Below, one piece after another: positions 1 to 14,699 of a stretch of 64,000 bases of DNA; positions within the stretch are counted from its first letter, which is position 1, and every line of letters starts with the position of its first letter. The translations under genes and the position numbers were made by a program. Under the pieces are notes generated by a model. It did not search any database. It was not told the origin of the DNA and worked only from the letters and a program-made list of their open reading frames with translations. Source of the DNA: Atrina japonica (lineage: Eukaryota; Mollusca; Bivalvia; Pterioida; Pinnidae); NCBI GenBank assembly GCA_030159075.1, contig BROG01000256.1:599001-663000 (forward strand). The letters run 5' to 3'.

Positions 1-372
1 GCACCTTCCTGGGAATGGAACTCAGTACCCCTTTCTAGCTTGTGATGCACCGTACTCTTTGATGAAAAGACATGTATCACATGTACCATAAGTCGATATT
101 ATACTTTCTCTGCTTAGTTGACATACATGTTGCATAAATACACTGGTGTTATATACATACATATATACAAGGTATATATAATGGCAAATATGGAGTATTT
201 AATGGTCGACGTAATAGATTTAGTGTGCAAAATAAAAAATGATCAAAAAGATTGTTTCGTACAATCGTTGATGATTTTCACATCATCATATTGGATCGTT
301 TGTTACTTTGCAACAAAACATTATTGGACATAGTAATTGCTTTATTATCTAGACAGTGGTACTAATACTAAA

Positions 373-434
373 GAAGACGATGACGACGACGACGATGACG
401 ATGATGATGATGGTTATTATTATTATTATTATTA

Positions 435-478
<44 letters not shown>
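373..478. repeat. Compound GAC/GAT then ATT microsatellite
   Basis: An imperfect GAC/GAT run (373-411) passes directly into an ATT run interrupted once by ATC. Short frames through it translate as poly-Asp and poly-Tyr and are not genes. Confidence 0.95.
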
Positions 479-853
479 TGAAAATGTCATGGAAAATGTT
501 TCAAACGTACACTTTTGTTACCTTCGTATTGTTTTTTTTTCATACGTTCACGGAAAACGAAAATGGTATCCTTAAAATAAAATGTTTTGTGGAGCCGACC
601 TGACTACCGGCATACACCATAACATTTAAAAACATTTTCCTTATTCAAATCACGACTAAGAAACATAAATAGAACTTATGTCCCCAAATACTTTTTAACA
701 GGTGAAAAATACAAAACTCCAGTTACGAAATGCGTACAGTTTAATGCATAAAGGTTAATCCAGTGCAAACATTATTTCATTTCCTTCTCAATATAGAAAC
801 ACAGAATTGTGCAACAAAATAATCTTTGAAAATTTTGAAAATCAGATTTATTT
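479..853. other. AT-rich DNA, no gene seen
   Basis: No coding frame, RNA gene or repeat is recognisable between the ATT microsatellite and the first MITE. Confidence 0.6.
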
Positions 854-855
854 TA

Positions 856-1131
856 AAGGGTATTAGCTGCGGGTTTTTTTTTCAAGAGCATTTCCCCATT
901 TTTTGCAACTTAAAGTTATACACAGGCAGAAAAATTCTTATGTTCCTATATATTTTGTGAAAATTGCTTGAGAAATCCAGGTTTGGTACTGGATCTGACA
1001 TTATTTTCACCAAATATATAAGAATATAAGTTTTTATGCCTGTTTAAAGCTCTTATTTGCTATTTTAAATCAGGTACAAGTAGTAAAGTAGAATAAAATA
1101 AAATGTTAGGTAAAAGCAGCTAATGGCTCTT
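856..1131. mobile_element. Foldback MITE (family M1), 276 bp, TA-flanked
   Basis: The ends are inverted copies (AAGGGTATTAGCTGC at the left; GCAGCTAATGGCTCTT at the right) and each is flanked by TA. Inner arms also pair: the block around 915-962 (ACACAGGCAGAAAAATTCTT) is the reverse complement of 1003-1050, so most of the element can fold into a long hairpin. There is no coding capacity. The TA flank and inverted ends fit a non-autonomous Tc1/mariner-type DNA transposon. Related partial copies lie near 9.7-10.0 kb and 58.7 kb. Confidence 0.75.
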
Positions 1132-1404
1132 TAATAAACTTGAAAATGATAAGGTCGTTTACTGGATTTCAATTATGGTAAAATTTTATTCAAAATTGAG
1201 TATTTCACTGCAATACAGGCAAGAAACAATTTACATAACGATTTTTCAATTTGTAATAGCAAAGTAAGTTATCGCACGCGCATTTATATCTTTTACAACA
1301 AAGGGAAATCTTAATTTTCACAAACCAATCTGGATACCTACGAGTTGATATAGTTATCCAACCGCCATAAAGACAAAACTTTGAGTGGCGGCATTCTAAG
1401 TTAC

Positions 1405-1470
1405 CGACGGGCTCCCATTGACACCTAGTCCCACCTCGAGATCTTTTGGAGGTCTGTGTTTGTTTATGTT
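1405..1470 (-). repeat. Family R dispersed repeat, short fragment
   Basis: On the minus strand this reads as the central part of family R: CACAGACCTCC, then GAGGTGGGACTAGGTGTCA. It matches the better copies at 22215-22556 and 26735-27085. It is truncated on both sides. Confidence 0.65.
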
Positions 1471-1780
1471 ATGTTTCTTGGACAACCCAATACTTCCATT
1501 TGCTTGAAAAATTAAAAGTGATCACATGACTTCTAGTAGTCTCAATCTGTGCTTTGATCTGATTATTTCTACTCTATACATGATGATAATATAATAGATA
1601 AATTACAATACAGCTGTATCTATAAATGTCTAAACATTAAGTACATGTATCATAACTTTTAAAATCTTAAAGGCACAAATACTAAAGATAGAATTAAAAG
1701 TCAGATAGTCCGAGGGACAGTGTATGCACAAATAACTATCTGGTAAACTGAAGAAATATCATTCATTGTATTTTGAAAGA

Positions 1781-1888
<108 letters not shown>

Positions 1889-1889
1889 G

Positions 1890-2700
1890 AAAAACATCCA
1901 TGACCTTGTTTTGACTCGATTTGACCATTACATCTTATATACATATTAGTTGATTTAAATGACTTTTTACTTTTATATCTACTTTGTCGAATACAAAAGT
2001 TAAGACTCGAAAAATGATGGTTATTGATATTGTTTCCGCACGCACTTCATTCAATATTCATTAGTGTCATGTTTAAGTAAACAATTATATGTTCCTGAAA
2101 TTTTTCGCTCTAACTAGAATTTATATATTTCAAAATTTACATAGACACGCTTTCCTGATATTAACAACAATATTGCAAGATACAAGCCCCTTATCTCACG
2201 TGCCAACCAAATCCATTTCGATTGAAATAGACACGAATAGATCACTGCAATCATCTTAATTGAACTTATCTGTAAAAATGTCAGGAGATTGAAATTTGAC
2301 AATGAGAAAATTATTGGATACTCGGATGAATTGGCTACTAAATCTTGACCAGAATGACCACAGGACGGCAGATAACACTATTTGTGAAAATTGTAAAGTC
2401 TAACAATTTCCCACGTTACTGGATATAGGAGAGAAACATATTTATTTATCTAATCTAAATATTTATCTATTTATTCACTTTTATCTTTTCATTCAATTAA
2501 AATTGAAAGAATCAGATAATATTCAAAATCTGAAATTAATGTATTTATCTATACTGAAAACAATAGAAGTTAAGTGGCATTTATCAAATTTTATTTCAGA
2601 AATTGTATATATTTGTATATACTCAAATGTAAGACATATAAGCATATAAAACTATCTTGAGTTAGGCAAGGCCAAATGGAATGCTATATAGTATTATAAA
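1890..2700. other. AT-rich DNA, no gene seen
   Basis: Only short, unconserved-looking frames are present. No RNA gene or repeat family was recognised. Confidence 0.55.
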
Positions 2701-2704
2701 AATA

Positions 2705-2880
2705 ATACAAAAAAAAAAACAAAAATAAAAAAAACAAAACAAAACAAACAAAAAAAAAAACCCCCAAAAAACCCCAAAACCAAAAAAAAAAACAAACAAA
2801 AAACAAAACAAAACAAAACAACACCCCCCAAAAAACCCGACCCCAAAAAACCAAAAAACAAACAAAAAGAAAAAAGGAAG
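2705..2880. repeat. A/C-rich low-complexity tract
   Basis: About 175 bp is almost only A and C on the plus strand, with A-runs, AAAAC units and C-runs of 4-6. The overlapping minus-strand frames rich in Phe/Cys/Gly/Val are composition artefacts. Confidence 0.9.
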
Positions 2881-2898
2881 AAAGAAGAAAATCCAAAC

Positions 2899-2985
2899 AA
2901 AAACGTCCGATTCTGTCAATAAGACTTCATCAGTTGAGCTCGACTTTGAAATAGATATAGAGTTCCGAAACAAAAGATGACATCA
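2899..2985 (-). repeat. Hammerhead-motif repeat, decayed copy A
   Basis: On the minus strand the helix I strand GCTCAA (2939-2934), core CTGATGA (2933-2927) and stem II GTC-TTATT-GAC are intact. The GAAA box reads GAAT, and the region that should supply helix III and the 3' side of helix I has diverged into the adjoining A/C-rich tract. The 5' flank (GGAACTC, ATCTATTTC) matches the flank of the 10.67 kb copy, so the two are homologous repeats. It is probably inactive as a ribozyme. Confidence 0.6.
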
Positions 2986-2999
2986 GATAAGGCCTTTAT

Positions 3000-5044
<2,045 letters not shown>

Positions 5045-5514
5045 TATCCTCCTCCTCCCCATCTTTTTCTTGTTCTTCCTCTTCTTCTATATATTTGTTA
5101 GATATTTCGATTCGTGTAAAATATTATGCTTGAAAAAAAAACCACACAACTTTTAAACTTGAAATTTTTTACTTTTTCAGGCAACTGGCTTTAGCACTAA
5201 ATTAGTGGACTTATCCCCATGTTTTTTAGTTTTGAAAATGGTGTAAAAAATTCACGAACCAAACCTTTCTTAACTACGTAAACTAAACCCTACAAGTATG
5301 TGAAGTTTTTACACGAATGAGAAATGTGTGCATTTCTGGGGACAATTGGATCCATTTAGCATAATTATTTTCCCTGTCATGTGTCAAATATCATTTGTCA
5401 GATGTGAAATTTGTAATATGTCCGAGATTTTTTTCATGCATTGTTAGTACATACACCACTAACATTAAGGCCATTACAAAGCTACATTGACGATGCGAGG
5501 AGATGCTAGTTGAG

Positions 5515-5634
<120 letters not shown>

Positions 5635-5699
5635 AAATGATAATAATACTACTAATAAGATTGATGATGATGATGATGATGATGAAATGAATGAACAAA

Positions 5700-7090
5700 T
5701 AAAACACGGACAAAAATCAAATAAAAACAAAGACCTCAAAACATATAGAAAAAGGCTTTTTCATGAGCAAATATTATACTTAAGGTATAGTTCAGTTGAT
5801 ATATAGAATTACATACAAGTATATCCATAGCTCAAAGAGTTCATCGTTAAGACATGCAAGTTAAAATATTATAGATGAGCAGTTTGAAATTTGAATATCT
5901 CAGATTTATCAATAACAGTATAGCTGCAGAAAAGTTGAAAAATATACTTGTTAAACTTCTGATATAATAAAAGTAACGAAAGAGCTTGCGTCAATTACCA
6001 ATAGGCAAAGAAGTGGAAAAGGGATGGTTACATATGAATTTCTGGAGGTAATTTTGGAATTACTGTCAAAAGTAAGATAACAATTATTTCACTAGTTGCT
6101 GGGGAGTTATTTCCTGATGGCGACGACGATAACGTCGACGAAAATGTCAAAATTCATGTAAGTGAACCCCAGTTCCGCCAAGACCCATGAAGTAAAATGT
6201 AACAGATGGTTTTCACAATAATGACAAGGAATTCAGAACAGCTAGCGCCCCCTTCAGTCAAGTGTATAAAATTTAAAATTGTGTTAAGTGAAATACGTTG
6301 TGATGTCTTTATAACAGTCCCCTGTTGTGAAACCAATTGTGAATGCTTTTTGCATCGTGTCGCTAGAATACACATCAGATCTCAGCGCCGTAACAGATTG
6401 ATAATTTCGTGATGTATTGCACACTCCAAGACCATAGTGTTCGCAAATTGACATTGGAGCCAAACTTATTCCGTACACACTCTGGTTTTACACCTCCAGT
6501 AGCTTTCTGTAAATTGACAGCTTCCGTAGAAATATACAAATGAAATAAACCAGGGAAAATAAAATACTGTAATTTTTGAAATATGTATCGCAGACAAGTT
6601 AAGCTAAAGACATTCATTTTATCAATAGGAAAGTACGACGAGCGTATCAGTGTTGCTGCCGAGTATCAGGTGCACGTGCTCCCTAGGATTAAAGAAAGCA
6701 TCTTGTGTGTACAACAGATTCGCTCAAATCCCGAAAACACGCGGGTTTGTTTATCTATTGGTTTTATCGTATTTATTTGTTTTAAAAATACCTTTTCTGT
6801 TGAAAAGACATATTTTGATTCAAATTAGAGTGTGAATTTACTTTTTTCATTGTTAATTTGTAAATTAAAAGAGATCTTGCCAATGTTGGAACACAAAACA
6901 TCCGTTGTTTTCGGTCAGGACACTACATTCAAATAATCACATTTTATTCTAAACCAGGACACTCTCATTTCTTGTTAGTGTGGTTTCTGTCTAATGCACA
7001 GTTTTTAGTTTGTTCGCGTTTCGTTGAATTTTAGTTTTGTTTCTGAATTCTAGATACACCACTTCCTGTTTATGACAATACTTTATTCTT
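5700..7090. other. Non-coding-looking DNA, no gene seen
   Basis: Several overlapping frames of 60-80 codons occur between 6154 and 6835 on both strands. None shows a recognisable domain, none is longer than expected by chance, and they contradict one another by strand. No RNA gene was seen. Confidence 0.5.
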
Positions 7091-7104
7091 TTAAATGTCA
7101 CAGG

Positions 7105-7408
7105 TGATCTTTCATGGAATTCTTTTTAATCTGTTCTTTCATGAAATCTTTTTAAAAGAGTTCTTTCATGAAATTCTTTTAAACGAGGTCTTTCATAAAA
7201 TTCTTTTAAATATACATGTATGTTTTTTTCATGAAATTCTTTAATATGTGTTCTTTCATATATTCTTTTAAATGTGTTCTCTCATGAAAATCTTTTTAAA
7301 TGTGTTCTTTTATAAAATTATTTTAAATGTGTTTTTTCGTGAAATTCTTTTAAGTATAGTCTCTCATGCAATTACTTCCAATGCGTTCTTTCATGAAATT
7401 CTTTAGTT
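7105..7408. repeat. Degenerate ~27-30 bp minisatellite
   Basis: About ten imperfect units of the form TCTTTCATGAAATTCTTTTA, separated by variable AT-rich spacers (AATGTGT, AACGAGG, ATATACA). Units differ by point changes and small indels, so the array is old. Each unit holds a short TTTCATGAAA palindrome. Confidence 0.85.
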
Positions 7409-7739
7409 TTCGAAATCCTATTTATTTTTTTGTATAATAATCATTTCTTTGAACAGTAAATATATTATTGTCGGATTCCATATATTTTGAAAATTGAAAT
7501 ACCAATTAATACCCAAAATGGTAAGAAAGAGATACATTGAGTAAGCCGCTTTACGTTCTTTGTAAGTAAAAGCAAAATGTTGACATTGCTACATGTACAA
7601 TCAATTAAACCTGTTAACCCTACAAACAATAATAGAACTGTCTCAAACTAAGGAAAATAGCATTATACCATTTAGATACTTAGGGGAGAAAGAACATGTA
7701 TTTAAGATCACATTTAGATAGTGTATGTGTACAAATATA

Positions 7740-7958
7740 CCGTATAAGTGGAAATTTTGGCGAGACGCATTTAGCGTTTTATCCCTAAAATATGGTATAT
7801 AATTTTAGCGAGAATTAAATTTAGCGATTTTATGACTAAAAAGATAACTCTTGCCTACGATGAGGAATGGATTGTTAGCGTTATTCAATTTTAATGATCT
7901 CAACAACATCGCTAATAATGCCAAAATTTAATCCTCGCTAAAATTTCTGCTTATACGG
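7740..7958. mobile_element. MITE (family M2), 219 bp, CCGTATAAG ends, TA-flanked
   Basis: The left end CCGTATAAGTGGAAATTTTGG is mirrored by the right end, whose complement reads CCGTATAAGCAGAAATTTTAG. Both ends are bordered by TA (7738-7739 and 7959-7960). The interior has further inverted GCGAGGATTAAATTT-like segments, and there is no reading frame. The structure is that of a non-autonomous TA-targeting DNA transposon. An R-rich region near 25.2 kb has weakly similar text but no clean ends. Confidence 0.82.
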
Positions 7959-7964
7959 TACTTT

Positions 7965-8915
7965 GTAGAGACAAGGTTATATATTGTATAAATAACACTT
8001 TACAAGTTTTGCGTAGTCTATACCGATATAATTATCTCGAATTCATATTTTTTGGCATATCCCGTGGTAGATAAAAAGTGAAAACATGATACTGGGTTTA
8101 ATTCATGTAAGATATCAATATAATTAAAAATAGTAAATACATTTGATGGATAAAACTGTAATAGTTTCCTAAATGGGAAACACAGTACCAAATTCAATTT
8201 AAATCTTGTGATATTACAAACTTGTCAGCATGGTGGTGTTACACTTTAGCTAGAAATGTCGACTGTGGCGTTGAAACAATAAAACAAACAAAAGTTTTGT
8301 GAAAAAGTATAGAAGTGCATTTGGCCTGCAATATTGTAAATATGCACTCTACAGTTTTTCAACAGATGTTAATATCAGGCTACTAATTTCTTCGATTTCC
8401 AGGGATTTGTTTTCTAATATCCTTTAAACTCTAAAGAGTAAATTGAAAACAGAATGTTGCTGTTGCCTTGTCAGATTAAGTGTCTTCTTTAAAGCACATG
8501 AAGATCATCTTCAAAGTTATAAAATTCGACAAAAATTCCATTGATAGACTTGTAAACAGAAGTTTTATCATTGAAATTAATTACTTCAGTCTGTTCAAGG
8601 TGCATTAATTTCAGAAATAAAACTAATCAGTCATACTGCCTCGGCTAACACGTTAGACATTTTAAAATTGAAACCAATAATCAACAGAAATACGAGATGG
8701 ACTTTAAAAGATATTGTCTGTTTTATCGACATTCCAACGTAGCTAATAATTATATTATTATATTTACTTAGATCGTGTTGAAAAGTTATTTCTCTTCCTT
8801 TTTCTTTCTCTCTCATTCTGTATCCATCTGCATGCTTTGCATTATACCTTCTTTCTTTTCTCTTCCGCCCCTCATATCATTTTATATCATTTGCTTTCTG
8901 TCATCAACAAACTGC
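7965..8915. other. AT-rich DNA, no gene seen
   Basis: No coding or RNA gene recognised. It ends in a pyrimidine-rich stretch (8780-8920) leading into the CT array. Confidence 0.55.
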
Positions 8916-8918
8916 AAT

Positions 8919-9138
<220 letters not shown>

Positions 9139-9139
9139 A

Positions 9140-9705
9140 CATGTATGTTCGCGAGTGTGTGAATACATTCTATCAACAACACAATCTCAGAACATTTCTG
9201 TCAATTTCATTCTGTACAAAAAACGTTCCGGAATCCAGTCCTGCACATTTCTAGCCTTTGTTTGCATTCTCGACCACCAAAATGTGAACGCCGAATTCCG
9301 GGCGGTTTTATAACAAATGGAACCAATTTCACAGCCGTCAATCAAAAGGATTTTAGGATAGAAAAGTCCTAGACGAGAAGACTGCTGAACATATTCTCGC
9401 TTTTTAGCGTCTCGTAAATCAAAATAAGAAAAGATTATTGTAAGTTTTCAGTTTCAAAACAAATGAAATCTTTAAGCACGTTAACTTGAACGAGAAGAAG
9501 AGCATTAAAATATACATGAAATAAATACTGGCCGGCGACATAGGTACTGACAAGATTTCAGCCGACCTCGCATCAACATTTCTGTAAATATATTTGACAC
9601 TGCATTGTAAGAAAACGTGTTTAAAGATTCATGTACAGAAGTAAGTTTTCAAACAAGAAGTTTTGATTTGAAAAAATAAGGTTTATTACCGAGGAGTAAC
9701 GTTGT
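9140..9705. other. Unique-looking DNA, no gene seen
   Basis: No supported coding region, tRNA or known repeat family. Confidence 0.5.
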
Positions 9706-9708
9706 TCA

Positions 9709-9995
9709 AAGGGGCATTAGTTGTTTTTACCAAAAAATTATTTCAGATTTTTCTACTTTTTACCACTTGTACTTGATATACAACATCAAATAAGAGCTGT
9801 ACACAGGCATCCAAATCTTATATTTTGTGAAAAGAAGGTAAGGTCCAGTGTAGTATACATATACTAATATAAGGTTGAATTAATAAATTGCAAGGGAACA
9901 ATTGCAAACTGGGTTTCTCAAGCTATTTTCACAAATTTTGTAGGAATTTAAGAATTTTTATGTCTGTGTATATCTTTTTTGTTATTGTATATCAA
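9709..9995. mobile_element. MITE family M1, second copy, right end lost
   Basis: The left end AAGGGGCATTAG and the following text (CACTTGTACTTGATATACAA, AAATAAGAGCTGTACACAGG) match the reverse complement of the right half of the 856-1131 element. An inner inverted arm is still visible at 9930-9995 (TTTTCACAAATTTTG, ATGTCTGTGTATATC). The terminal right repeat is not found, so this copy looks truncated. Confidence 0.65.
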
Positions 9996-10075
9996 TCTAA
10001 GCTAACATGGAAACTTTTATTTCATCTGGTAGATCTTTATTGTAATTTCGCCAACACTAAGAAAATAGTTAGTGT

Positions 10076-10154
<79 letters not shown>
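10076..10154. repeat. CA dinucleotide microsatellite, ~79 bp
   Basis: Pure AC array. The poly Thr-His frame is an artefact. Confidence 0.98.
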
Positions 10155-10156
<2 letters not shown>

Positions 10157-10159
10157 AGT

Positions 10160-10620
10160 ACACGTATTTAGCATTTTATCCGCGAAACGATTACTACTAT
10201 TTCATCTTCTTGGATTTGTGAATTAATGCTTGATTTAGATGAAATATAGATTGTGATATGGTATGTAAGTTACCTTGTATTATGTAAGAGTGAATTGATA
10301 ACTCGTGCGAAATCAGTTTTAAATTCAGTGTGCATTAAAACAGACTAAAGCAAATTGAAATACAATTAAATGTCAATTAAATATAACAGGAAATGGCCCA
10401 CACAAGATCATTATATACAAAGACTAAAAAGGAAAGCCCTAACTAGATTTCGTTTCAAAAGAAAACAAAGTGGTATCACATATTTTTAACCACACAATGA
10501 ATATCACAAATTTCTGTAGTATTGTGTAAAGTCTGGTTGGACGTAGAATGATATCAATTCATTAATAGTCGTATTTTAACAGTGAATTTGTGAATGCAGT
10601 AAGGTACGTTTTGTCCCTGT
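10160..10620. other. AT-rich DNA, no gene seen
   Basis: Nothing recognisable apart from ordinary AT-rich sequence. Confidence 0.5.
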
Positions 10621-10624
10621 ATGA

Positions 10625-10760
10625 CACCACTTTCTGTCTCAGAACTCTGCATCTATTCTAAATTTGAGCTCAACTGATGAAGTCTTATTGACAAAAACGA
10701 TCGACTTAAGCATTTGTTTTGGCCCCCTGTTTGCAAAACTATAACTGTTGATAATATTTG
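10625..10760 (+). repeat. Hammerhead-motif repeat, decayed copy B
   Basis: Helix I strand GCTCAA (10668-10673), core CTGATGA (10674-10680) and stem II GTC-TTATT-GAC (10682-10692) are intact. The GAAA box reads AAAA, the expected GT before the cleavage base reads GA, and the 3' helix I strand is TTAAGC (one mismatch). The flank downstream (ATTTGTTTTGG, CAAAACTATAACT) is shared with copies C, D and F, which shows they belong to one dispersed family. Confidence 0.65.
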
Positions 10761-10764
10761 GAAG

Positions 10765-11675
10765 TGAACACGGAATCACTATATACAACCGTTTAAATAT
10801 TCAGCTTCAAATGGACCTCGACATCTATCGAAGTTAGTTACAATCATACTATCAGATATTTGATTGGTGGGGATATATACCATTGTATTTAGTTTGGTGG
10901 AAATCACGGGTGTATGTTTGGTGTACATATCTTATGATTCTCTAATTTTTATTCTCTTGCAAAATATGCACACGAGTCAAATCAGCTGAGAAGGCCCCGT
11001 GTTGAATGCCTTGTTCTTTTCGCTTTTCCAATATTTTAAAGAAAGGGCTGCTCCAAAACAAATGCCAATTCTTCATTTACACTTACTCTATTAAGTTCTA
11101 GAAGAAAGATTCCAAATGCAACTGGAAGGTTAATTCATTCGTTACCAGCAATGCCAATGGATGAATAAGTTTATGATGAAAATGTGAATTTAAGTACGAC
11201 AGACATGTACAAGTTGTAAAAAGACAGGGCGTGTCTTTCTGAATTATTGTTATTCCTGTTACCTGTCATGGTGGAGCTCCGTGAGTTACAAAAACTAGCC
11301 GCACTTGACATGGAAAATATGTTTCTCGTCATTGTTTCAGGCTGTTTCTAATATTTGGTCTAAGTAGCACCGGATAGACAAGATCTTCAAGCATGCAAAT
11401 GAGGGATGTTCAGGGAAAATGTATTTTATTGTTGTAATGGTCGTTATCGGTCATCATAATGGATACAAGGAAAAGGCACGAACAAATATATATATTTATA
11501 ATTATGGTTGTAGATATCATAACGCCGGGGGGCTTAGTGATATTGATATGAAAGAAAATCAATTTGTTTTTCATCATTGATACATATTAAGACTCGTGAG
11601 CAATTCTTTTTACCAGCTATAATTCCCTTGGGGAAAGTAAAAAATACTTGTTTGATTATCGGCGAATAGTTGTGA
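10765..11675. other. Unique-looking DNA, no gene seen
   Basis: No supported coding region, RNA gene or repeat. Confidence 0.5.
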
Positions 11676-11679
11676 ACGA

Positions 11680-11807
<128 letters not shown>

Positions 11808-12035
11808 AAATTTATCTATTTTTCTATTTGAATTGTTCAATGTAGAATTGGCGACGGAAACATCAAGAGAGTGACACCTGTATGATACTTCTTTGATTAA
11901 GGATGCAGCTCACTGTCATTTTAGTGATATGTTTTTAATCAGGCCAAGATAAAAATATATTGTTTTACATTTTACAAGTGACCATGTGTTCTGTGTTCTG
12001 TGTTTGATTACGTTTGATTTTATTGCAGTTGTTGT

Positions 12036-12156
12036 TGTCGTCATCGTCGCCGTCGGCGTCATCATCATCATCATCATCGTCGTCATCACCATCATAATCA
12101 TCATACTAATCACCATCACCATCATCATCATAATTATTATCATCATCAACATCAAA
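12036..12156. repeat. Imperfect ATC/GTC trinucleotide array
   Basis: GTC/GCC/ATC units followed by mixed ATC, ACC and ATT units. Frames on both strands (Ile/Val-rich and Met/Thr-rich) come from the repeat. Confidence 0.93.
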
Positions 12157-12159
12157 GAA

Positions 12160-12790
12160 AAGAAAATGACGCTAAAAGAAAAATGATGCGTTTAATGATT
12201 GCATTTTGTGAAGTTTTATTAGAAAATCATTTTGCACTTTTGTTAATTTTCTGTATTTCATTTAATGTATCCTTAAAGGAATAACTTCTTTTTACTGCAT
12301 TTCATGTTTGTTTATAACTTTTTTTTCATTTTTCCTATTCTTGTGTTTTTATTTCAGGGTACCGGAATAACCAAATCGTGACTTCTATGCAATTCTATTC
12401 CGCATTGGTCTTCTAACATTTCCTGCCACGGATAGTTAACAGACAAAAAACATAACTTAGGTCAGATTTCTGATCATAAACAGAAAACTCCTCTCATATA
12501 CATTTGCGTAACAAATACAAGTGTATAGTGACTCGACATGACGCAAACGAGCCACCATACAAGTGTGATAGTGAGTCTAATTAAGCTGAAATGAACTTAA
12601 AATTTGAAACATTATGCTTACATAAAATCTGTACCTGTCTTTCATCATATGACATTTATGTTTGAAATTCTGATAATGTGGTCTGGGAAATGAGTGCAAA
12701 CAACATCTTTTTATGCCGGAATCCCTCCTTTTTTATTTGTGTTAAATTAAAATACATGATATGTGTTTTAGGCTTCTCTGAGTTACATGT
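12160..12790. other. AT-rich DNA, no gene seen
   Basis: No supported coding or RNA gene. Confidence 0.5.
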
Positions 12791-12797
12791 CACACTT

Positions 12798-12973
12798 TTT
12801 ACACAAACACACATGCACGCACACACACGCGCACATATCCACACACATACACAGATGCACGCAAGCACACGCACACACAAACGCACACACATACACACAC
12901 ACGCACATGTATACGCACACACACGCAAACACACACAAACATACACACACAAACACACACACACACACACACA
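12798..12973. repeat. Imperfect CA-rich array
   Basis: ACAC units with many GCAC, ATAC and AAAC variants, pure only in the last ~20 bp. The several His/Thr- and Cys/Val-rich frames over it are artefacts. Confidence 0.95.
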
Positions 12974-12979
12974 TTGTAA

Positions 12980-13930
12980 AAAATTTTCATTATTCGTTAT
13001 ATGTAAAGATTCGGAGTATTCGGATTCGTTATATTAACTGCGTTTACTCAAATATGATAATATATTCTGCAATAAAATCAACAATGCTAGGTATCCACCG
13101 ATGCTAATTTCATGCGAATGTTTGTTTGTTTACATTGTGTTTTACTAACTATTATTAATTGTGGGGAGGGATAATGAGTAAATGCTAAAATGACCAACGC
13201 AATGGAAGGAAACTACTGTCTTTAATTTTCCTGAAAAAACCTGCCTCTTCTTCGTCATGTACATATATAAATATATCCAGCTTCAACATACAATACAACT
13301 ACAGTGGATGTGTACAAATATTTAAGAGAAAAATTTCTTTCTGTTTGTTCTGCCTTTTTTTTTATACACATTTAATAATTTGTGCGTTTCGGGAGTTGTT
13401 CCGGAAAATCGGTTCATATGTACTGGCATTTGATTTAAATCTGCTCTCAGATTTTAGCTTATGTATCTGAAACTTAATTTATCTGCCTCTTACACACAAA
13501 AGATGACAAAATTTTAGGATGACCCTGAAGGTATCGCGAGCTAGCACAAGTTCGTTTGGAGTGAATGAGAATGTTTCTTTGCAGGCGGCAGACGACAGAT
13601 TTCATTAAACTTTACAATCGTCAATGTCATGTTGCTGATATATTCTGTATCTCAAGTTTTTTGTACATCAGAGCTATGACCCAGCGAAAAGAAACAAAGA
13701 CCGGCGTCATTTGTCAACACAATATTTTACAATATTGATGTATTCTATTTAGTTTTTCGGTAAATAGAATACTGGGTATAGGAAGGGGCAAATAATAAAA
13801 ATGAATGAATGAATGAATATAAATGAATGAATAAATAAATCAGAATTAATTCATTGATTAAGTAATATACAAAGCAATCAATTTTAAGTAAAAATCAATT
13901 GCAATTGTTTCTGTAAAAATATCATTATAA
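12980..13930. other. AT-rich DNA with one perfect small hairpin
   Basis: No gene was seen. At 13740-13772 a perfect 12 bp inverted repeat (GTATTCTATTTA and its complement) encloses a 9 nt loop. A short AATG/AAAT run lies near 13800-13840. Confidence 0.5.
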
Positions 13931-13942
13931 TCATGATTAAAA

Positions 13943-13979
13943 TCATTATTATTATTATTGTTGTTGTTGTTATTGTTGC

Positions 13980-14015
<36 letters not shown>

Positions 14016-14050
14016 CATTATTATTTGTTGTTGTTATTGTTGTTGTTGTT

Positions 14051-14125
<75 letters not shown>

Positions 14126-14126
14126 C
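13943..14126. repeat. Compound ATT/GTT and TAG microsatellite
   Basis: ATT and GTT units (13943-14052) pass into a pure TAG array of about 73 bp. The 127-codon frame here is poly-Ile then poly-Ser, an artefact of the repeat. Confidence 0.95.
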
Positions 14127-14494
14127 TATAAACAATATTACTATCACTGTAAACATTATGTATATGATTTGTTTATCATTACAGTTTTCTGTTTACAAAA
14201 CAAATCAATTCTTTATAGCCTATAAATCGCCATGTCCCTTAGGTCAATATCCAGATAATGCATTCACCTTTGTTTATTTATTTGCCTTTGTTTCTTTTTA
14301 TTTACCTTATATGTGATATATCATATTTTCCAGACAATTATGACATGGAAATAAATATTGATATATTTCTATATCATACATAGCTGAATTCAAGTCATAT
14401 TTGTTATTGGTTTTGTTTTATCTTTGTAAGATATGTTGAATTTTTTCCTCTTTGATATCATAGAAAAAATGTTATATAAAAAGTAAGTAGGTTG

Positions 14495-14695
14495 ATATAT
14501 AGATAAATAGATAGATCAATCGTTTGAAAGATAAAAAGATTGATAGATAGATAGAAAGATAAATAGATAGATAGATGGAAGATATGAATGAATGGATAAA
14601 CTGTTGGACTGGTAGATAGACAAAAAGATAAATAGATAGATAAATTAAAAATAATAAACTGATAAATAAAAAAATAAAAAGATAAAAATATGTAT
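14495..14695. repeat. Degenerate GATA-rich tract
   Basis: Repeated GATAGATAGA and GATAAATA words, interrupted by unrelated bases. Confidence 0.8.
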
Positions 14696-14699
14696 TGAT

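Noticed and set aside
2662..2973. 103-codon Phe/Cys/Gly-rich minus-strand frame
   Set aside because: It is the translation of an A/C-rich low-complexity tract.
13740..13772. Perfect 12 bp hairpin as a terminator or small RNA
   Set aside because: It is isolated, AT-rich and not near any gene. A hairpin this size is expected by chance in long AT-rich DNA.
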